From assembly GCA_002205965.3 (NCBI GenBank), contig NADL03000465.1:1-64000 (forward strand): 64,000 nt of DNA, given 5' to 3'. The stretch is from Kappaphycus alvarezii. Taxonomy: Eukaryota; Rhodophyta; Florideophyceae; Gigartinales; Solieriaceae. This document shows, piece by piece, positions 19,631-30,556 of the stretch. The translations under genes and the position numbers were made by a program. The notes under the pieces were generated by a model that ran no database searches, was not told the origin of the DNA, and saw nothing but the letters and a program-made list of their open reading frames with translations. Positions within the stretch are counted from its first letter, which is position 1; the number at the start of each line of letters is the position of its first letter.

Positions 19631-20374
19631 GACGCGCTTGCAACCCATGCAAGCAGAACACAAAGCGCGTGATTAGGAGGTGCAGCTCCCATTGGGAGTG
19701 GTGCCTCGACGGGCAGCAGCAAACGTAGAAAGGCGCCGGAAGAAAGTCGCACCCTCGGCCCCAAGGGCACCGAACACATCTATACCAACAGGAAGAAGGC
19801 GTATATCGTTCGTGTGGCAGACTAGACCGTAGTGCGTGTGTTTCGCACGTTCAGCCATTGAGGCAGCTGCGCCGCCAGATAGGGCACACTGGGAAACGCG
19901 AGAAGTGACCTGTGGATGGGCCACTATGACATCCAAAGCAATATCCTTCGGTCGAGGCCATATGCACCAGGGATAAAAAGATCTATGCGAAGGGCGGACG
20001 AGGGAGAGGACGAAGGGGGGAGGGGAGGAAACAGATGTTCAAGAGAGGCAGAAATTCCAAGCTCCTTACAGTAACGATGGAGAGCGTTACGGAAGACATT
20101 GTGGCGACGAGTGTGCCCATCTTCGTACTTACAGGTGAGGGCATGTTTGCCCAGGGGATCGAGCAACGGGGCGATGTCGTTGGAACGGCGAGCACATACC
20201 GGACATCGATCATGACCAGAGAAAATCGCGCGGCCGAGGCGTAGCGAGACAGCCACTATCCAGGCTTGCGAGGACAGATAGGTGCCGCGGTGAGGGTGCG
20301 GTAAAGTTGAGAACGCGGAACAGGAGGACGACTCACGGACGGGCATGAGGCGACATCTGTCGTGGTCAGAGGAC
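19630..20374 (-). pseudogene. Non-LTR-type element 3: C-terminal domain
   Basis: The minus frame 19924-20346 has a zinc-binding pattern, CPVCARR then HALTCKYEDGHTRRHN. It is followed by RIDLFIPGAYGLDR. After a frame break, 19673-19936 continues with VIVAHPQVTSR and LPVGIDVFGALGAEG, FFRRLSTFAAARRG. This Cys/His cluster followed by an Asp-rich nuclease-like block is the usual C-terminal layout of restriction-like endonuclease retroelements. It is related to element 2. The RT part is missing (5'-truncated). Confidence 0.7.
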
Positions 20375-20460
20375 TTTGGGTGTTTTAATGATTGAAAAAT
20401 AAGGTCGGCTGTAACCCCGGATCACATTGGTTACTGTAGTGTTACCCATCAGGGGGAACG
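20375..20460 (-). repeat. Non-LTR 3'-end fragment, second family
   Basis: Begins TTTGGGTGTTTTAATGATTG on the plus strand, the reverse complement of the shared 3' terminus. GGTCGGCTGTAACCCCGGAT follows. A sister copy is at 21067. Only about 80 bp long. Confidence 0.6.
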
Positions 20461-20463
20461 TTT

Positions 20464-20690
20464 GGGTGTTTTACTCTTGGAAGATACATCCGATCTATCC
20501 CATGGTTTTCCAGACAACCACAATCGACTCAAAAAGGGTATGCCGACACAGTAATGGGGAAGGAACTACGTCCCCTAAAATGCTACCTTCAGACCAGCCA
20601 TCAAGCAGGCCGCATTGGACATGACGGCTGCTGCAGCGTGCCTTTGCATCAAAACCCCGAACCGATCAGTGACGACTTATCCCGCATAAC
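20464..20690 (-). repeat. 5'-truncated non-LTR element, 3' 230 bp
   Basis: Starts TTTGGGTGTTTTACTCTTGG (reverse of the 3' terminus) and extends into the last codons of the element's C-terminal domain (RHAAAAVMSNAACLMAGLK). It shares this with copies at 56447 and, inverted, 57968-58135. Confidence 0.7.
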
Positions 20691-20748
20691 GTATTAGCCT
20701 CGTGGATATAACCGACCACATCTTCCGTGCATTAAAATAACCCAAAAA
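20690..20748 (+). repeat. Non-LTR 3'-end fragment, third family
   Basis: ACCGACCACATCTTCC then GTGCATTAAAATAACCCAAA; a near-identical piece is at 22183-22221. Its sense strand is plus. Confidence 0.5.
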
Positions 20749-20961
20749 TTCCCCCATTGGTATGTGAGGAAGGAGTGTTTTGGAAGGGGAAGACGGTGTT
20801 CAGAAAGGGAGAAAAGGTATTACCGAGAGCGGTGCAGCGGGAGCCAGCGGTCGCGGCATGTCGATCTGCAGGGGAAACGGGCAAATTGGGCGGAGTGGCG
20901 GCGCCCGCACTCGACGACTTGTTGCACAGGGCGGGTGCTAAGAGCGGCGAAAGTTGACTTT

Positions 20962-21029
20962 GAAGTTTGGGGCAGTGTAAGCCTGATGTACTGAAGAAGT
21001 TTGGGGCAGTGTAAGCCTGATGTACTGAA
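20962..21029 (+). repeat. Tandem duplication of 34 bp
   Basis: GAAGTTTGGGGCAGTGTAAG plus CCTGATGTACT is present twice head to tail (20962-20995 and 20996-21029), almost without change. Confidence 0.85.
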
Positions 21030-21066
21030 AAGGGGAAGAAGGTTCATTTTCTGTAATGGGAAAACT

Positions 21067-21140
21067 TTGGGTGTTTTAATGATTGAAAAAAAGCTCGGCT
21101 GTAATCCCGGATAACATTGGTATGTTAAGGTACGGTCTTG
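21067..21140 (-). repeat. Non-LTR 3'-end fragment, second family
   Basis: TTTGGGTGTTTTAATGATTG followed by CTCGGCTGTAATCCCGGAT, matching 20375-20460. The ORF at 21172-22023 lies directly upstream on the same strand and could belong to this element. Confidence 0.6.
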
Positions 21141-21171
21141 CAATGTCACAACCTGCGCGAAAGTCCAACAC

Positions 21172-22023
21172 TTACTGATCCTCGTCCTCAATCGAATCTG
21201 GCTCTAATGGGTCGGCGACGTCGCTATCAACGTCGTCGCCTTCCACAGAATTAGAGTCAGACCAATCCATCCAGCTAACAGGCACCCACAGGCGCTCAGT
21301 TCCATACGGACCCTGCAGAGGCAAACCGGTGGTCGTCTCCATGCTCGTAATAGCCTCGCCCGCGCGCCTAGTGTACGCCTGCCCACAGGCGACTTCGGGG
21401 TTGAATGTGATAGGGGCGGCTTCCTGGGAAGATAGGGGCTGCTCGTTACATATTTGTGACAGGCGTGAGAGGTTCGGTAGACACGGAACATTGAGAACGT
21501 TAATGGCCAAGTGAAGAGCAGCAAAGTGCCGTCTTGCGCGATGTGCCAGTAGTGCGATGCCCGCCAAAAGGGGGGGAAGAAAAAGTCCCCAATCACAACC
21601 ATGGCGAGCCACGGGTGTAATCGCTTGAAAACCTTCCGCTGTAAGCGCGATACTTACAGAGAGCGACGGCGACGAAGACAAGTGCTCCAGAAGAACGGCC
21701 TTTGGTACGACCAGCAGGAGCGTTTGGCTTAGGAACCCTCCCATGCTGGCAGGAGAAGCGCCAGGGTTGAGTGCGGCAGGGTGCACTGAGCGTTGCGGTA
21801 CTTGGTCGAGGGTGAGAGCCTTCCTGGCGCGAGAGAAATCGCCAGTTGAGAAGGCCATATCCTTAGGCGATGCAACTAGAGCCCCGTAGACGTAAGTGCG
21901 CGATCCGCAAGAGGCGCGAAGACACGAGTGCCCGGCGCCCGCGCCTAATGCGGCGCAAGCGCCGAGCGTGGCAGAATGAAGGTTGGAGAAAGGCAGTCTA
22001 GGAGGGAAGGGGAAAGGGTTCAA
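21172..22023 (-). CDS. Unassigned 283-codon ORF
   Basis: No family recognised. It is the longest unbroken frame outside the gypsy elements and the element-1 RT frame. The protein is Ala/Leu/Ser-rich, with hydrophobic stretches near residues 95-115 (FLSQTLLLVVP) and 150-165 (FLPPLLAGIALLA) that could be membrane segments. The C-terminus is very acidic (SNSVEGDDVDSDVADPLEPD). It ends 100 bp before a non-LTR 3' tail on the same strand, so it may be an element-encoded protein. It may also be a host gene or chance. Confidence 0.35.
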   Translation of the reverse strand: MNPFPFPPRLPFSNLHSATLGACAALGAGAGHSCLRASCGSRTYVYGALVASPKDMAFSTGDFSRARKALTLDQVPQRSVHPAALNPGASPASMGGFLSQTLLLVVPKAVLLEHLSSSPSLSVSIALTAEGFQAITPVARHGCDWGLFLPPLLAGIALLAHRARRHFAALHLAINVLNVPCLPNLSRLSQICNEQPLSSQEAAPITFNPEVACGQAYTRRAGEAITSMETTTGLPLQGPYGTERLWVPVSWMDWSDSNSVEGDDVDSDVADPLEPDSIEDEDQ

Positions 22024-22160
22024 GGGAGACCGATTTTCTGTAATGGAGAAGGTTGAAAAAATGCCATGTACTGAAAATTCGGTAATGTTTTCTTTTTAAA
22101 TGCTCGGGTGCTGTACACCGAAAATCTACGACGACAAGGAAAGCCTTTCAAAATCGCTCG
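22024..22160. other. Spacer with echo of the 21.0-kb repeat
   Basis: TTTTCTGTAATGG, also found at 21046, recurs near 22032, and GTACTGAAAA recurs near 22065. No gene. Confidence 0.35.
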
Positions 22161-22720
22161 GTACGGTAGTACAGTACAATAACCGACCACATCTTCCATG
22201 CATTAAAGTAACCCAAAAATATCCCCTTTATTTTTGAAAGGGGGTGGTCGTCAAAATGCCATTACAGTACAGTACAGTATATCGCGAATACGTATAATGT
22301 GCAGTTGTCATACTGCCCTAACTGTACATTATTAACATTTCAAATGTTACTGTACATACACACGTACTGTACATGCGTACAGAAGGAACGGACATTAGAC
22401 AAGTCCTTTTCTATTTTTTGAAGAAATATTTGAAACCGCTGCTCAATATTCAAGGTTAAACGTACAGAACAGTTACTGTACACTTTCAGTTGATCTAGCA
22501 CTGTACAGTACAGTACAATACTGGACGAACGTTATCGAATAAGATACTGTACTGCAGTTTTATTGAGAGAAGCCTCGGTGTCCGAGGCAATTATCGATTA
22601 CAGTATTGTATTGTACTGTCCCGCTGTATTCGCGTTGGTTGTAGAATCGACTGACATTACAGTTACGAACTACTGTAACTACAATAATACAGTGCGAGAT
22701 AAACTCGAGACGAGATCGAA
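22160..22720. repeat. Cluster of CTGTAC/GTACAG palindromes
   Basis: Dense, irregularly spaced copies of TACTGTAC, CTGTACAG and similar motifs (for example near 22172, 22265, 22320, 22346, 22370, 22464, 22502, 22546 and 22608). They are not in tandem register. More scattered copies continue to about 27.4 kb. Confidence 0.65.
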
Positions 22721-23420
22721 ATCGCAAGCGACCTGAATGGGTAATTCACTCTTCGGCGGACCTTTCCAGGAACTACCGAAAGTGTATCGCGGGGGAGAGC
22801 CCTGGTGTGGAAGGAGGACCATGAGAACCAAACGCGATGGTCTGGAATCTACAGTTCCAGACGCGTATACCTAACGTTGTCCGGCAGTTTGGGTGGACAG
22901 AACCATTTGACTAGAAGGTGACGTTATCACTTGCCTCAAGTTGAATCGCCATCGCTGTTCTCTTTCGCCCTCTTCGACGTTTTCGTATTCACCTCTTCCT
23001 AGAATGAACGCCTCCTTTTCTCATCTTCAAGGTGGCTAACCTTGTCATGACCTACAAATTGCACAAAACAGCTGTTCTACCCCCGAAGGATGAGTCTCCC
23101 AGATTCATCCTGTTCCCTGCGTTCAATTTCTCATTCTCTCGATATGGCAACTCTTTTAAACCTAAAAAGCGCACCAAATCGCATAAGATTTAGGAAAATA
23201 GCCCGATATCAGACAATCCGTCGAGGTTACATATGAACCACTCGAATCCCTTGCAATCGCATCCGCCCAAAAAAAATTTGTGAAAAACAAACTACGGATG
23301 TTCTCTCGCCAAGACGCTGAGAAAATCCCGGCATCACCACGAAGAATCCTCCAACAAACTCGGAGCGCGCGGCATGTTCCACACCGAACCGGCAGATGAG
23401 AACGCAGGGGTCTCAGCACC
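22721..23420. other. Intergenic, nothing recognised
   Basis: Several short frames on both strands, none with a recognisable motif. Confidence 0.35.
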
Positions 23421-23429
23421 GTGGATACA

Positions 23430-23735
23430 ACCTGTAATCAGCGCCGTCACATGATGTTCCAAAGAAAGGCGCCTGGTGCCCCGCGCTGCCCTCCGGACCC
23501 AGGTTTCCGATTCCAGCCGCTGGCTGCGACTGGCTCGGTGCCCTCTCTCGGAGACGGCAATACTTATCGAAGAGTTTGTACCGCGTGTGGCCAGGAAGTG
23601 CACACCTCGGACGCTACTCTTCGCACACGCGTCTACCAATGTATCAGTTGCGCTTTGTGGTCGTTGGTGGCTATGGCCATCATGTCAAGCAACCCCCTGC
23701 ACGTGACCGATTTGGTCCATGTAGTTCGTTTGTAA
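23430..23735 (+). repeat. 300-bp dispersed repeat, copy 1
   Basis: Shares TTCCGATTCCAGCCGCTGG and an ending around GGTGGCTATGGCCATCA plus GTGACCGATTTGGTCCA with copies at 27.05-27.33 kb (plus) and 28.18-28.44 kb (minus). The origin is unknown; one frame reads YQCISCALWSLVAMAI. Confidence 0.5.
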
Positions 23736-23811
23736 CTGAATAGTCGGTCAGTCGGTGCACACTCAAGATAAGGAGTGAGGAAAGATTCTCTGGTGAAGAA
23801 AGGAGGGATTT

Positions 23812-23850
23812 TGGGTAGTTTAATGAATGGAAACTGGGTCATTTCTCGTT
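23812..23850 (-). repeat. Degenerate non-LTR 3'-end fragment
   Basis: TTTTGGGTAGTTTAATGAAT is a variant of the reversed 3' terminus. Only a few tens of bases. Confidence 0.4.
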
Positions 23851-24920
23851 GAGAGTTCAGAGAGTGTACACTTCTGAAACATCATGAGTAAAATATTAGT
23901 AGTAGGAAAGCAGCCGCGACAATGGACAAAAGGAAGCGGTTGGTAGATTTGGAACAACCAGTGGACCAAGGTGGCCCTCCGGGAGCCTGGTGTGTCTCAA
24001 GCGCGTGTGGTACATTACTGTCGAACGAGGTGACCGCGGTTTTTACTGAACTGTATATTGTAATTGGTACTACTGTACAGTACAGTATGGTTGTTTTGAT
24101 TTTTTTCTTTAAGGAAAATTGGGTTGATCTTCTGCTTGACGGCAGTGAATAACTGATTTTGATATGTGCAACTCTGCAAAGTCATTACAAAAATCAAGTT
24201 TGAATACTACTCTATGACGTTGAATGTTGCACGAAATGCGATCCCAGGCGCCCTTGTCCCGACAGGGCGTCGCTGGGCATGGATAGCTAGCTCTTTCGTG
24301 ATGCGGTGCATATTCTCTCGCTTTTCTGCTGACGAGCGAATACTTGTTGCACAAGGAAAACAGCAAAATGCTGTCCTCTTTTTTCTGCTGCATTGGCAAC
24401 GGCTCGCGCTTCCCGTGCTGTCCTAGATGTATGGGTGTCCTGGAATGGCGGCAATTCGGTGATGTTGGGAGTCACTGGGACGAGAATGATTCCGGTAATT
24501 ATGTAAGAATCGAAGTACAGTAAAATAGTAATTGTACAGTTGAGTACTGTACAGTATTGCGGGTGTCATATCAACAACGGTTACGGAGGAAAAACTGATC
24601 AGACGAGCGTTTACATTCGCTGTTCTCGGAGTGTAAAGTTGTATGATTGGGTGTGGTGGAATGGTTGGAACGGGTGGAACGTGTGGCGAGCTAATTTCCA
24701 CAGTACTATACTGTACAGTACATAATCTCGTAGAACTGCTTTGAGGTACAAATCTGGGCGTTGAGCGATCAACGCATCATATGGATCGCGCAATAGATTC
24801 TGTGTACAAAAATGGCATTGTAAGGTCCTCCCCAACTGTACAATACGGTACAGCAGCGCTCATCCAGAGCTTGCAAAATGGCCGTCATTTCTATTTACAC
24901 CGACCCGTCCTTTTCTCAGC
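23851..24920. other. Intergenic, nothing recognised
   Basis: Contains more CTGTAC-type motifs (24077, 24536, 24708, 24836). Overlapping short frames on both strands show no domain. Confidence 0.35.
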
Positions 24921-25151
24921 AAACTTGAATAAAACCACAACTGTTTCAAACCCACCTCATCAAGCCACCTTCAAGCTCCCCCCTTTCACAATGCCTCAAC
25001 CTAAACTTTATTCCACCCCGCCGTGCACCGCCACACACGCTGCTTGTACAGCCCAATTTCAAATCCAACCGTCCCCCAGACGCTTACACACCCGTCCCTC
25101 GCCGCCGCCCGTCCCGACCCCTCTCAACACACACCCACCCCAAAAATCCAC

Positions 25152-25159
25152 TATTTAAA
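25152..25159 (+). promoter_or_regulatory. TATA box of the superoxide dismutase gene
   Basis: CTATTTAAACCC, 80 bp before the ATG at 25232. A C/A-rich leader ending ACACACACAACCATG follows. Confidence 0.6.
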
Positions 25160-25231
25160 CCCACCATCCCTCTCCCTCAACTCCCCCACCCACCCCCCAT
25201 CTTCGACCACACCACCCCAACACACACAACC

Positions 25232-25859
25232 ATGCATCCCCAAACAATCCTCCTCCTCCTCCTCCTCCCCTCCTCCACTCCCACGCCCTTCCCCAACCCT
25301 CCTCCCAACCCCTCCCAACCCCCTCCCCCGCCGTCTCCGCTGTCTCTCTCAACCCCTCTCATCTGTAACCTCCGCCCAACCTTGAACCAAACCGCCCGCG
25401 GTACAGTCCTCTTCCGTCCCATCTTCCGCTCCAACCGTTGCTTGGTTCGTATCACCGCAAGTGTCGCCGCCTCACCCCCGGCCCCACGGCATCCACATCC
25501 ACACTTATGGCGACATTCTGGCGCGACGGCTCGGCCACAGGTGGCCATTTTACAAACCCAGGGGATGATGTGCCGCATGGACTGCCTAGGGATGAGGATA
25601 GGCATTGGGGGATTTTGGAAGTTTGTGGGTTGGGTGGATGGAAGGGGCGGTTTGATCGAGTGGACCGTGTTATCAGGTTGAGGGGGATCGTTGGGAGGGG
25701 GATGATTGTGCATGAGTTGCGGGATATGGGAAGCTTGTTTCAGCCGAGTGGCGCTGCGGGGGGAGGTACGCGCAGTGTGTGATTGGGTTTGCAAACCGAG
25801 TCTGTGGTATAGAGGTTTGGATTCTTGGAAGGGGAGCGGGGTGTGGGGGATTTATGTAA
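25232..25859 (+). pseudogene. Secreted Cu/Zn superoxide dismutase, broken by small indels
   Basis: The N-terminus MHPQTILLLLLLPSS looks like a signal peptide (the Leu run is a CTC repeat), followed by a Pro-rich segment. Family motifs appear in order but over several frames. TARGTVLF comes first. LTPGP and then GIHIHTYGD follow, the latter holding two copper-ligand His. GGHFTNPG, PHGLP and RHWGD hold the zinc ligands; RHWGD needs a one-base step in five G. GRGMIVHE has the last copper His, and GRYAQCVIG has the active-site Arg and the disulphide Cys. Dismutation of superoxide outside the cell is the expected role. Frame steps lie near 25470, 25485, 25524, 25606 and 25763. No splice signals explain them. 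All ligands survive, so either decay is recent or the consensus has indels. Confidence 0.78.
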
Positions 25860-27010
25860 TGGATTTGGGTGTGGATGGTGGTGTTAGGTTGGCGTCTGGG
25901 AGCGGTAGTATGTTTCGAATTGGGTTGGTTGTGGTAACTGCTTGTGATAGTAAAACTGGGCATTGACTTTAAGTTGTTTGTGAAAGTGTGTGCGTTCTGG
26001 GTGATGGCGGGTCGCGTGCGGTGCGGAGATTGAACAACATTGGTGTGGTATGGACGATCAGGGCTGTCGTTGTGTGTGCGGCTTCGTTGAGCTTGGATGT
26101 AGACTACGAGGCGATAAGCGCGGCGCTGAACATAATGTAAGTTGGTATATCGCCATCTTACGGAACATGAATCATTGCTGTAGATCTCTGTAGGGTGGTA
26201 CTGTACGCGGCTGGCGCAAACATTGGAATTGAATCCTAATTGGATGGATGAACTAGTACACTGCCGCAACGTTTCTTTACAGTCATAACGCTCATTCCAT
26301 TCCGTGCCATCCAGGACACCAGCCGTCGTCCCACGCGTTGTAACTTGGGCCCCGTTGATCCGTCCAACATTTTTATTTTACTGTAATACCTCAACAAAAG
26401 AGCCTACGCACGCTGTCATCTCTGCATACTCTCCAAACACCATCGTGCTTGTACTGTACGACTCCTCCTACTGTATTGTCGCCCACCAATTGGTGGCTTC
26501 TGTAATTGCCTGCTGTAAACGGTTACTGTAAAGTTTCACGTGGTTTCGAATGAAATCTTCAGCTCGGTTTGTCCATGCATGCGTTGCCCAACAAAAACCC
26601 AGTCGGAAAAAAACTCACAAAGCTTATTGTACCACTGTGCAAGTCGACTGCGTATCAGCCAGTGTACTGTACAGTACACTACAGTATCCTTGCAGTAAAC
26701 AAACCTCTGGTGCTCAATTACTCAAGTATACAGGAACCCCCGTGCCCCAGGTCTCCTCGAGTTTCGGTTGCAAACACCCGCATGCCTGCTACGCAACACC
26801 ATTGCCGGCCGTATCGCCCATACAGTACAGCCGGTCTAGACTGCCAGTTTCAGGTTCCGCTCCTGCTGCCACGCACCGAGCTAAAGACCCGCTGACATCC
26901 TCGTCCACCCACCGCCAGCTCCCGACCGCACTGCGAAGCGCCCCATCGCCTGCGACCTCACCCTCGTATCATCGTTCAAGGCCAACGTACGATCAAGGCC
27001 TACCCGTCAA
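25860..27010. other. Intergenic with CTGTAC motifs
   Basis: CTGTACAGTAC-type palindromes at 26200, 26452 and 26663. The 206-codon frame at 26550-27170 has no domain and overlaps the next repeat, so it is not called as a gene. Confidence 0.35.
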
Positions 27011-27330
27011 GTGGGAGCTGAGCCGTCAACGGTCACTGACCTGGAACGCAAACTGTCGCGTCGACTCCCCCCCGCCCTCCGATCACCCCGCACAAGCCCA
27101 AATTCCGATTTCCAACCGCTGGTTTTCGATTCCCTGGGTCCGTCTTCCTCCGCTACTCTCCGCTTCATAGATGACCTCCTCCCGCGCATCGACGAAAAGT
27201 TGCATACATTCGTTGGAGTCATCAGAACGAGAATCTACCGACGCATTAGTTGCACCATCTTCCCGTCTCGAGCGAACGCTTTCGTGTCCTGTACACCTGT
27301 GCACGTGGCCGACGTGGACCATACGTGTGT
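27010..27330 (+). repeat. 300-bp dispersed repeat, copy 2
   Basis: Matches copy 1 through TTCCGATTTCCAACCGCTGG and the ending GTGGCCGACGTGGACCAT. One frame reads IYRRISCTIFPSRAN, parallel to copy 1. Confidence 0.5.
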
Positions 27331-27424
27331 GCAAATTTGGGCCACGAAATTACTGTTTGACTACAGTATGGGCCATGGCACCAAGGGAAACCAGCGATTT
27401 CAGTGCTCTAGTGCTCACTTTTTA

Positions 27425-27745
27425 ATCAAATATTTTATTGCAGTACTGGTTTAGGGGTTTCAAAAATTGGTGAAGCCTATATAAACCTTGGCCGAGGAGT
27501 GTTCGGGCCTCGACCACTCCGACCAGACGGACAACAACAGTTCAGCCAGCGATTTCCTGATGCTCCCCTAAACCCTAACCCTATAATTTAATATTCCACA
27601 CCTGGTATATAGACAAAAGTTTGTCTGTGCTGCGATTTCTTCGAATCCGAATGGAGGTCAAATTCTCTATTAGATTTGCCTTTCGGTCCGATTGCAACCC
27701 GGGTATAATATTCTACCTTACTCTGATCCCTCGGGATAACGCCCA
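27425..27745 (+). repeat. LTR-like repeat (type C), copy 1
   Basis: Shares a whole layout with 37915-38228: AATCAAATATTTTATTGCAG, a TATATAAAC box, a middle with TCTATTAGATTTGC, and the end AACGCCCAGTGCCGATAAAA. A TATA box plus conserved end makes a solo LTR plausible. A short telomere-like CCTAAACCCTAACCCTA lies inside at about 27566. Confidence 0.55.
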
Positions 27746-28170
27746 GTGCCGATAAAAAAAGAGAGTCCGAGGGTCAAATCCCGTACATCATCCCAGTCAA
27801 CGACGTCATCTACTGGGGAAAAACGGGGTGACAGAGGTCTGTACAATATCTATAGGGACGGAAGTGCCGTACCCCGAGAAGGTATTAACTGCAAGTGCCG
27901 CGGCTCGAGCATTAAGCCCTGCGAGAAGATTGTATCTTAGGCCTGAGCTTTACCAACAGCGTGTCCAGTTTCACTCTGGGATAAACGTTGAATTTATCAA
28001 GGACAGTCTGTGCATTAAAGAATCAAAGTTTCACAGAAAAATAACCTTGCAGCGCCGAGCAATGTCTCGAATCCACACCCACATAGTCAGTTCCTACACT
28101 GGACCCCGATATTTACTGTAAATTTCTTTACTTGTGAGGTTTCTGGAGTGTACACTCACTGAACGACAAC
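27746..28170. other. Possible internal fragment after LTR-like repeat C
   Basis: Weak similarity continues for about 80 bp after both type C repeats. One short frame, no recognised domain. Confidence 0.3.
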
Positions 28171-28174
28171 CATG

Positions 28175-28440
28175 TTAAGAACTAACTAGATGGTCAACAT
28201 CGGTCACATTCAGTGGGGCACGGGAAGTGAATGGCCATAGCCACCAAGGACCACAGAACACAGCTGAGGCGCTGATAGATTCGCGAGTGAATAGTGGCAT
28301 CAGAGGTGTAATATCTGGTCGATATCCGCGGAGTGAACGTTTCCAGAAACAAAGCAGTGCCTGGGGACGCTGCTCCATGGGAGTCGAGAGCGAGTGGTTG
28401 GAAGCTGAAATCCGGCTGGCGAGACGGGTTGTCAGATAGT
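28175..28440 (-). repeat. 300-bp dispersed repeat, copy 3
   Basis: Inverted relative to copies 1 and 2. Its reverse complement ends GGTGGCTATGGCCATTCACT then GTGACCGATGTTGACCAT, as copy 1 does. Confidence 0.5.
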
Positions 28441-29290
28441 GATACAAGGCATTTGGAGAGCCTGCGCTCAAGTTCTTGGACCTTTTTGTGGTAAGCTGGA
28501 GCTCATTGGAAGAGAGAAAACGACTGGAGACCGGAAAAGGGCCAGAATATGTTGGTAACTACACGGATATTTGCAGAATAATTATTTAGTAAGTGGAAGA
28601 TTGATAACAGCTAGGAATTGAGTAATAGATGTGGCGCAGCCTCGGAAAGTCAATCAACAGGCCGGAAAATGAGGGACACTGTGAACGTCATTTGTGAATT
28701 CCTATCAGTTAGCCCCACTCTCATACCATGGAGCAGGACAGCAGCAACGGAATCTCTCAGAATAAATTCACCTCAAACTTTTCATTATCGAGGACAAAAG
28801 CAGATTTGGTAAATGGTTACACCCTTACGACGCTTTTGGTGTCATGGACTCCTTTCATTTAACCTCTGTCAACCTTCTTTCCTCCTCTTATGTCAACCTA
28901 AGAGATTTTGCACAATCAAGAGCCTCAATGTTGCCCGTATAGAGAAAAAGCGTAAATAACGAATCTTTTTGAATTGTACAGGAAAGGAAGTATGTTTCTT
29001 GCATTTATTTCAGAGTTTGGAGGGTAGAACCCTGAAGCGTTCGCCGCTTTCAAGGATATCGTGAAAAATACCACAAGTGATGCAACATAACAGGTTTGAA
29101 GGAGCAATATAATTTTTTAAAGCAGTAATTCGCATAAGTAGTGACCTCCAATGAAACATGTTACCATCTTTAACTCCACGCTAATTGCTGGTAGATTGGA
29201 TTATTACCTATGACTGCCGAAAAAATTTACATATATGCACACTACCGTAAAATGTGAATGCTTTCAGAGAGAAAATCTTTCTTGGTAAAT
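28441..29290. other. A/T-rich intergenic, nothing recognised
   Basis: From here to about 54.9 kb the sequence is visibly richer in A and T. Only short frames are present. Confidence 0.35.
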
Positions 29291-29851
29291 AATTTTTCGG
29301 TCCGTGGCTTCAGCTACTAGCCTTAACCCTGCTGGGTAATCCAAGTAGACAAAATATTTCATTGATCCTGCGTATCCAATCCTGGTTCCAAGGATAGTGT
29401 TCTTCAAGATGAGGATCTAAAAAAGATCTGATGGCCTCTTCTTGGAGATTAGTTTCCGTGGGGGATAAAAATGTTCAACAAGCCCAATTGTATTCGCAAT
29501 TGCTGATAATCCCGCCAGGGATGGTTCTCGAAAGATGCGCCCGCCTAACCACTCATAATGATACAATTTATTGAGCCCTGAAGTCATAAGACCGAACGCG
29601 CTCTCGCCAAGGAGCGCTGTATTCTTCACGCTCGAGCCATTAATTAAAAACGCATACTCCACGAAATTCAAAACCCGTCTGTTAAGCGCGTGCTGTTAGG
29701 AACGGATTTTTTTGTTCCGTCATCTAGAGACCTTTAGTTTACAGTACTACCTCTCCTTGTCCAAATTTGCTTATAGTTCCGGTCTTTCCTCGTCCTCCCT
29801 GAGCCTATCTTATCATTAACGTCCTCTCCAAATTTACTTCCATTTTATCTA

Positions 29852-30293
29852 GTGTCTATTGGACCGTTGTCCTCATATGAGGACAACTTTTAGCCCTTTT
29901 TTTTTCAATACAATTCTTTTTTACCTCAACGCATTTCTTGTCCTCCGCATTAGTTCATGAGTGTAGATGGCCGATCAAAACAAACTTTTCAAGATTATTG
30001 ACCTCGGTTAATCCTAGAGCAATTTTCCCTCACCAGCTTCCGCTCTTCGCAAGAAGTTGTGAAAACGACTACGTTTTGGAAGGAAAAATAGTTCGTATTA
30101 TCGTGGGGGGTTTCAGAAACGAGGGCGCACGTACAGTAAAAATTACTGTACTGTTACTTAACATGAAAAACCTGTTTTCCAGTAAAAATTTCGGCCTTCC
30201 AAAACATTTACCTTTCCAAAATGTAACGGAAACTGTCCTCATATGAGGACAAAGTGTGCCTCATATGAGGACAGAGCATGGTCGTATAGACAC
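29852..30293 (+). mobile_element. MITE with CATATG palindromes, copy 1
   Basis: Flanked by TA on both sides (29850-51 and 30294-95). Terminal inverted repeats begin GTGTCTAT and contain GTCCTCATATGAGGAC. The uninterrupted site is seen in the type B LTR at 17.54 kb (TTTATCTAGATATTTTTATA), which shows the insertion directly. It has no transposase; TA flanks suggest mobilisation by a Tc1/mariner-type enzyme. It carries inner copies of the perfect palindrome TGTCCTCATATGAGGACA. Confidence 0.85.
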
Positions 30294-30556
30294 TAGACAT
30301 TTTATACTGTGTCTACCCCTCTGAATCGATCCCGAATCAAGTTCTTTTTCCCTTTTTGCTTACCTCCTCCTCCAAATTCGCTTTTTTGAGAAAAAGGCGC
30401 AAATGCACTACTACAAAATCCCTTACAGATTTATTTTACCTATTCCTAATCTATAGAACCTGCCCCGGGAGCCTATTTAAACCCCTTTATTCCAAGTTTT
30501 AAACGTCCCGATCATTTTACTCATCACCCCCTCCCCCACACCCAAAACACCCTCCA

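Noticed and set aside
24781..25385. Plus-strand frames before the dismutase ATG
   Set aside because: C-rich leader and promoter sequence stays open by composition; no motif.
25177..26269. Minus-strand frames across the dismutase gene
   Set aside because: Antisense to a gene with clear family motifs.
27560..27590. Telomere-like CCTAAACCCTAACCCTA
   Set aside because: Only two to three units, inside an LTR-like repeat; too short for a telomere or clear telomeric relic.
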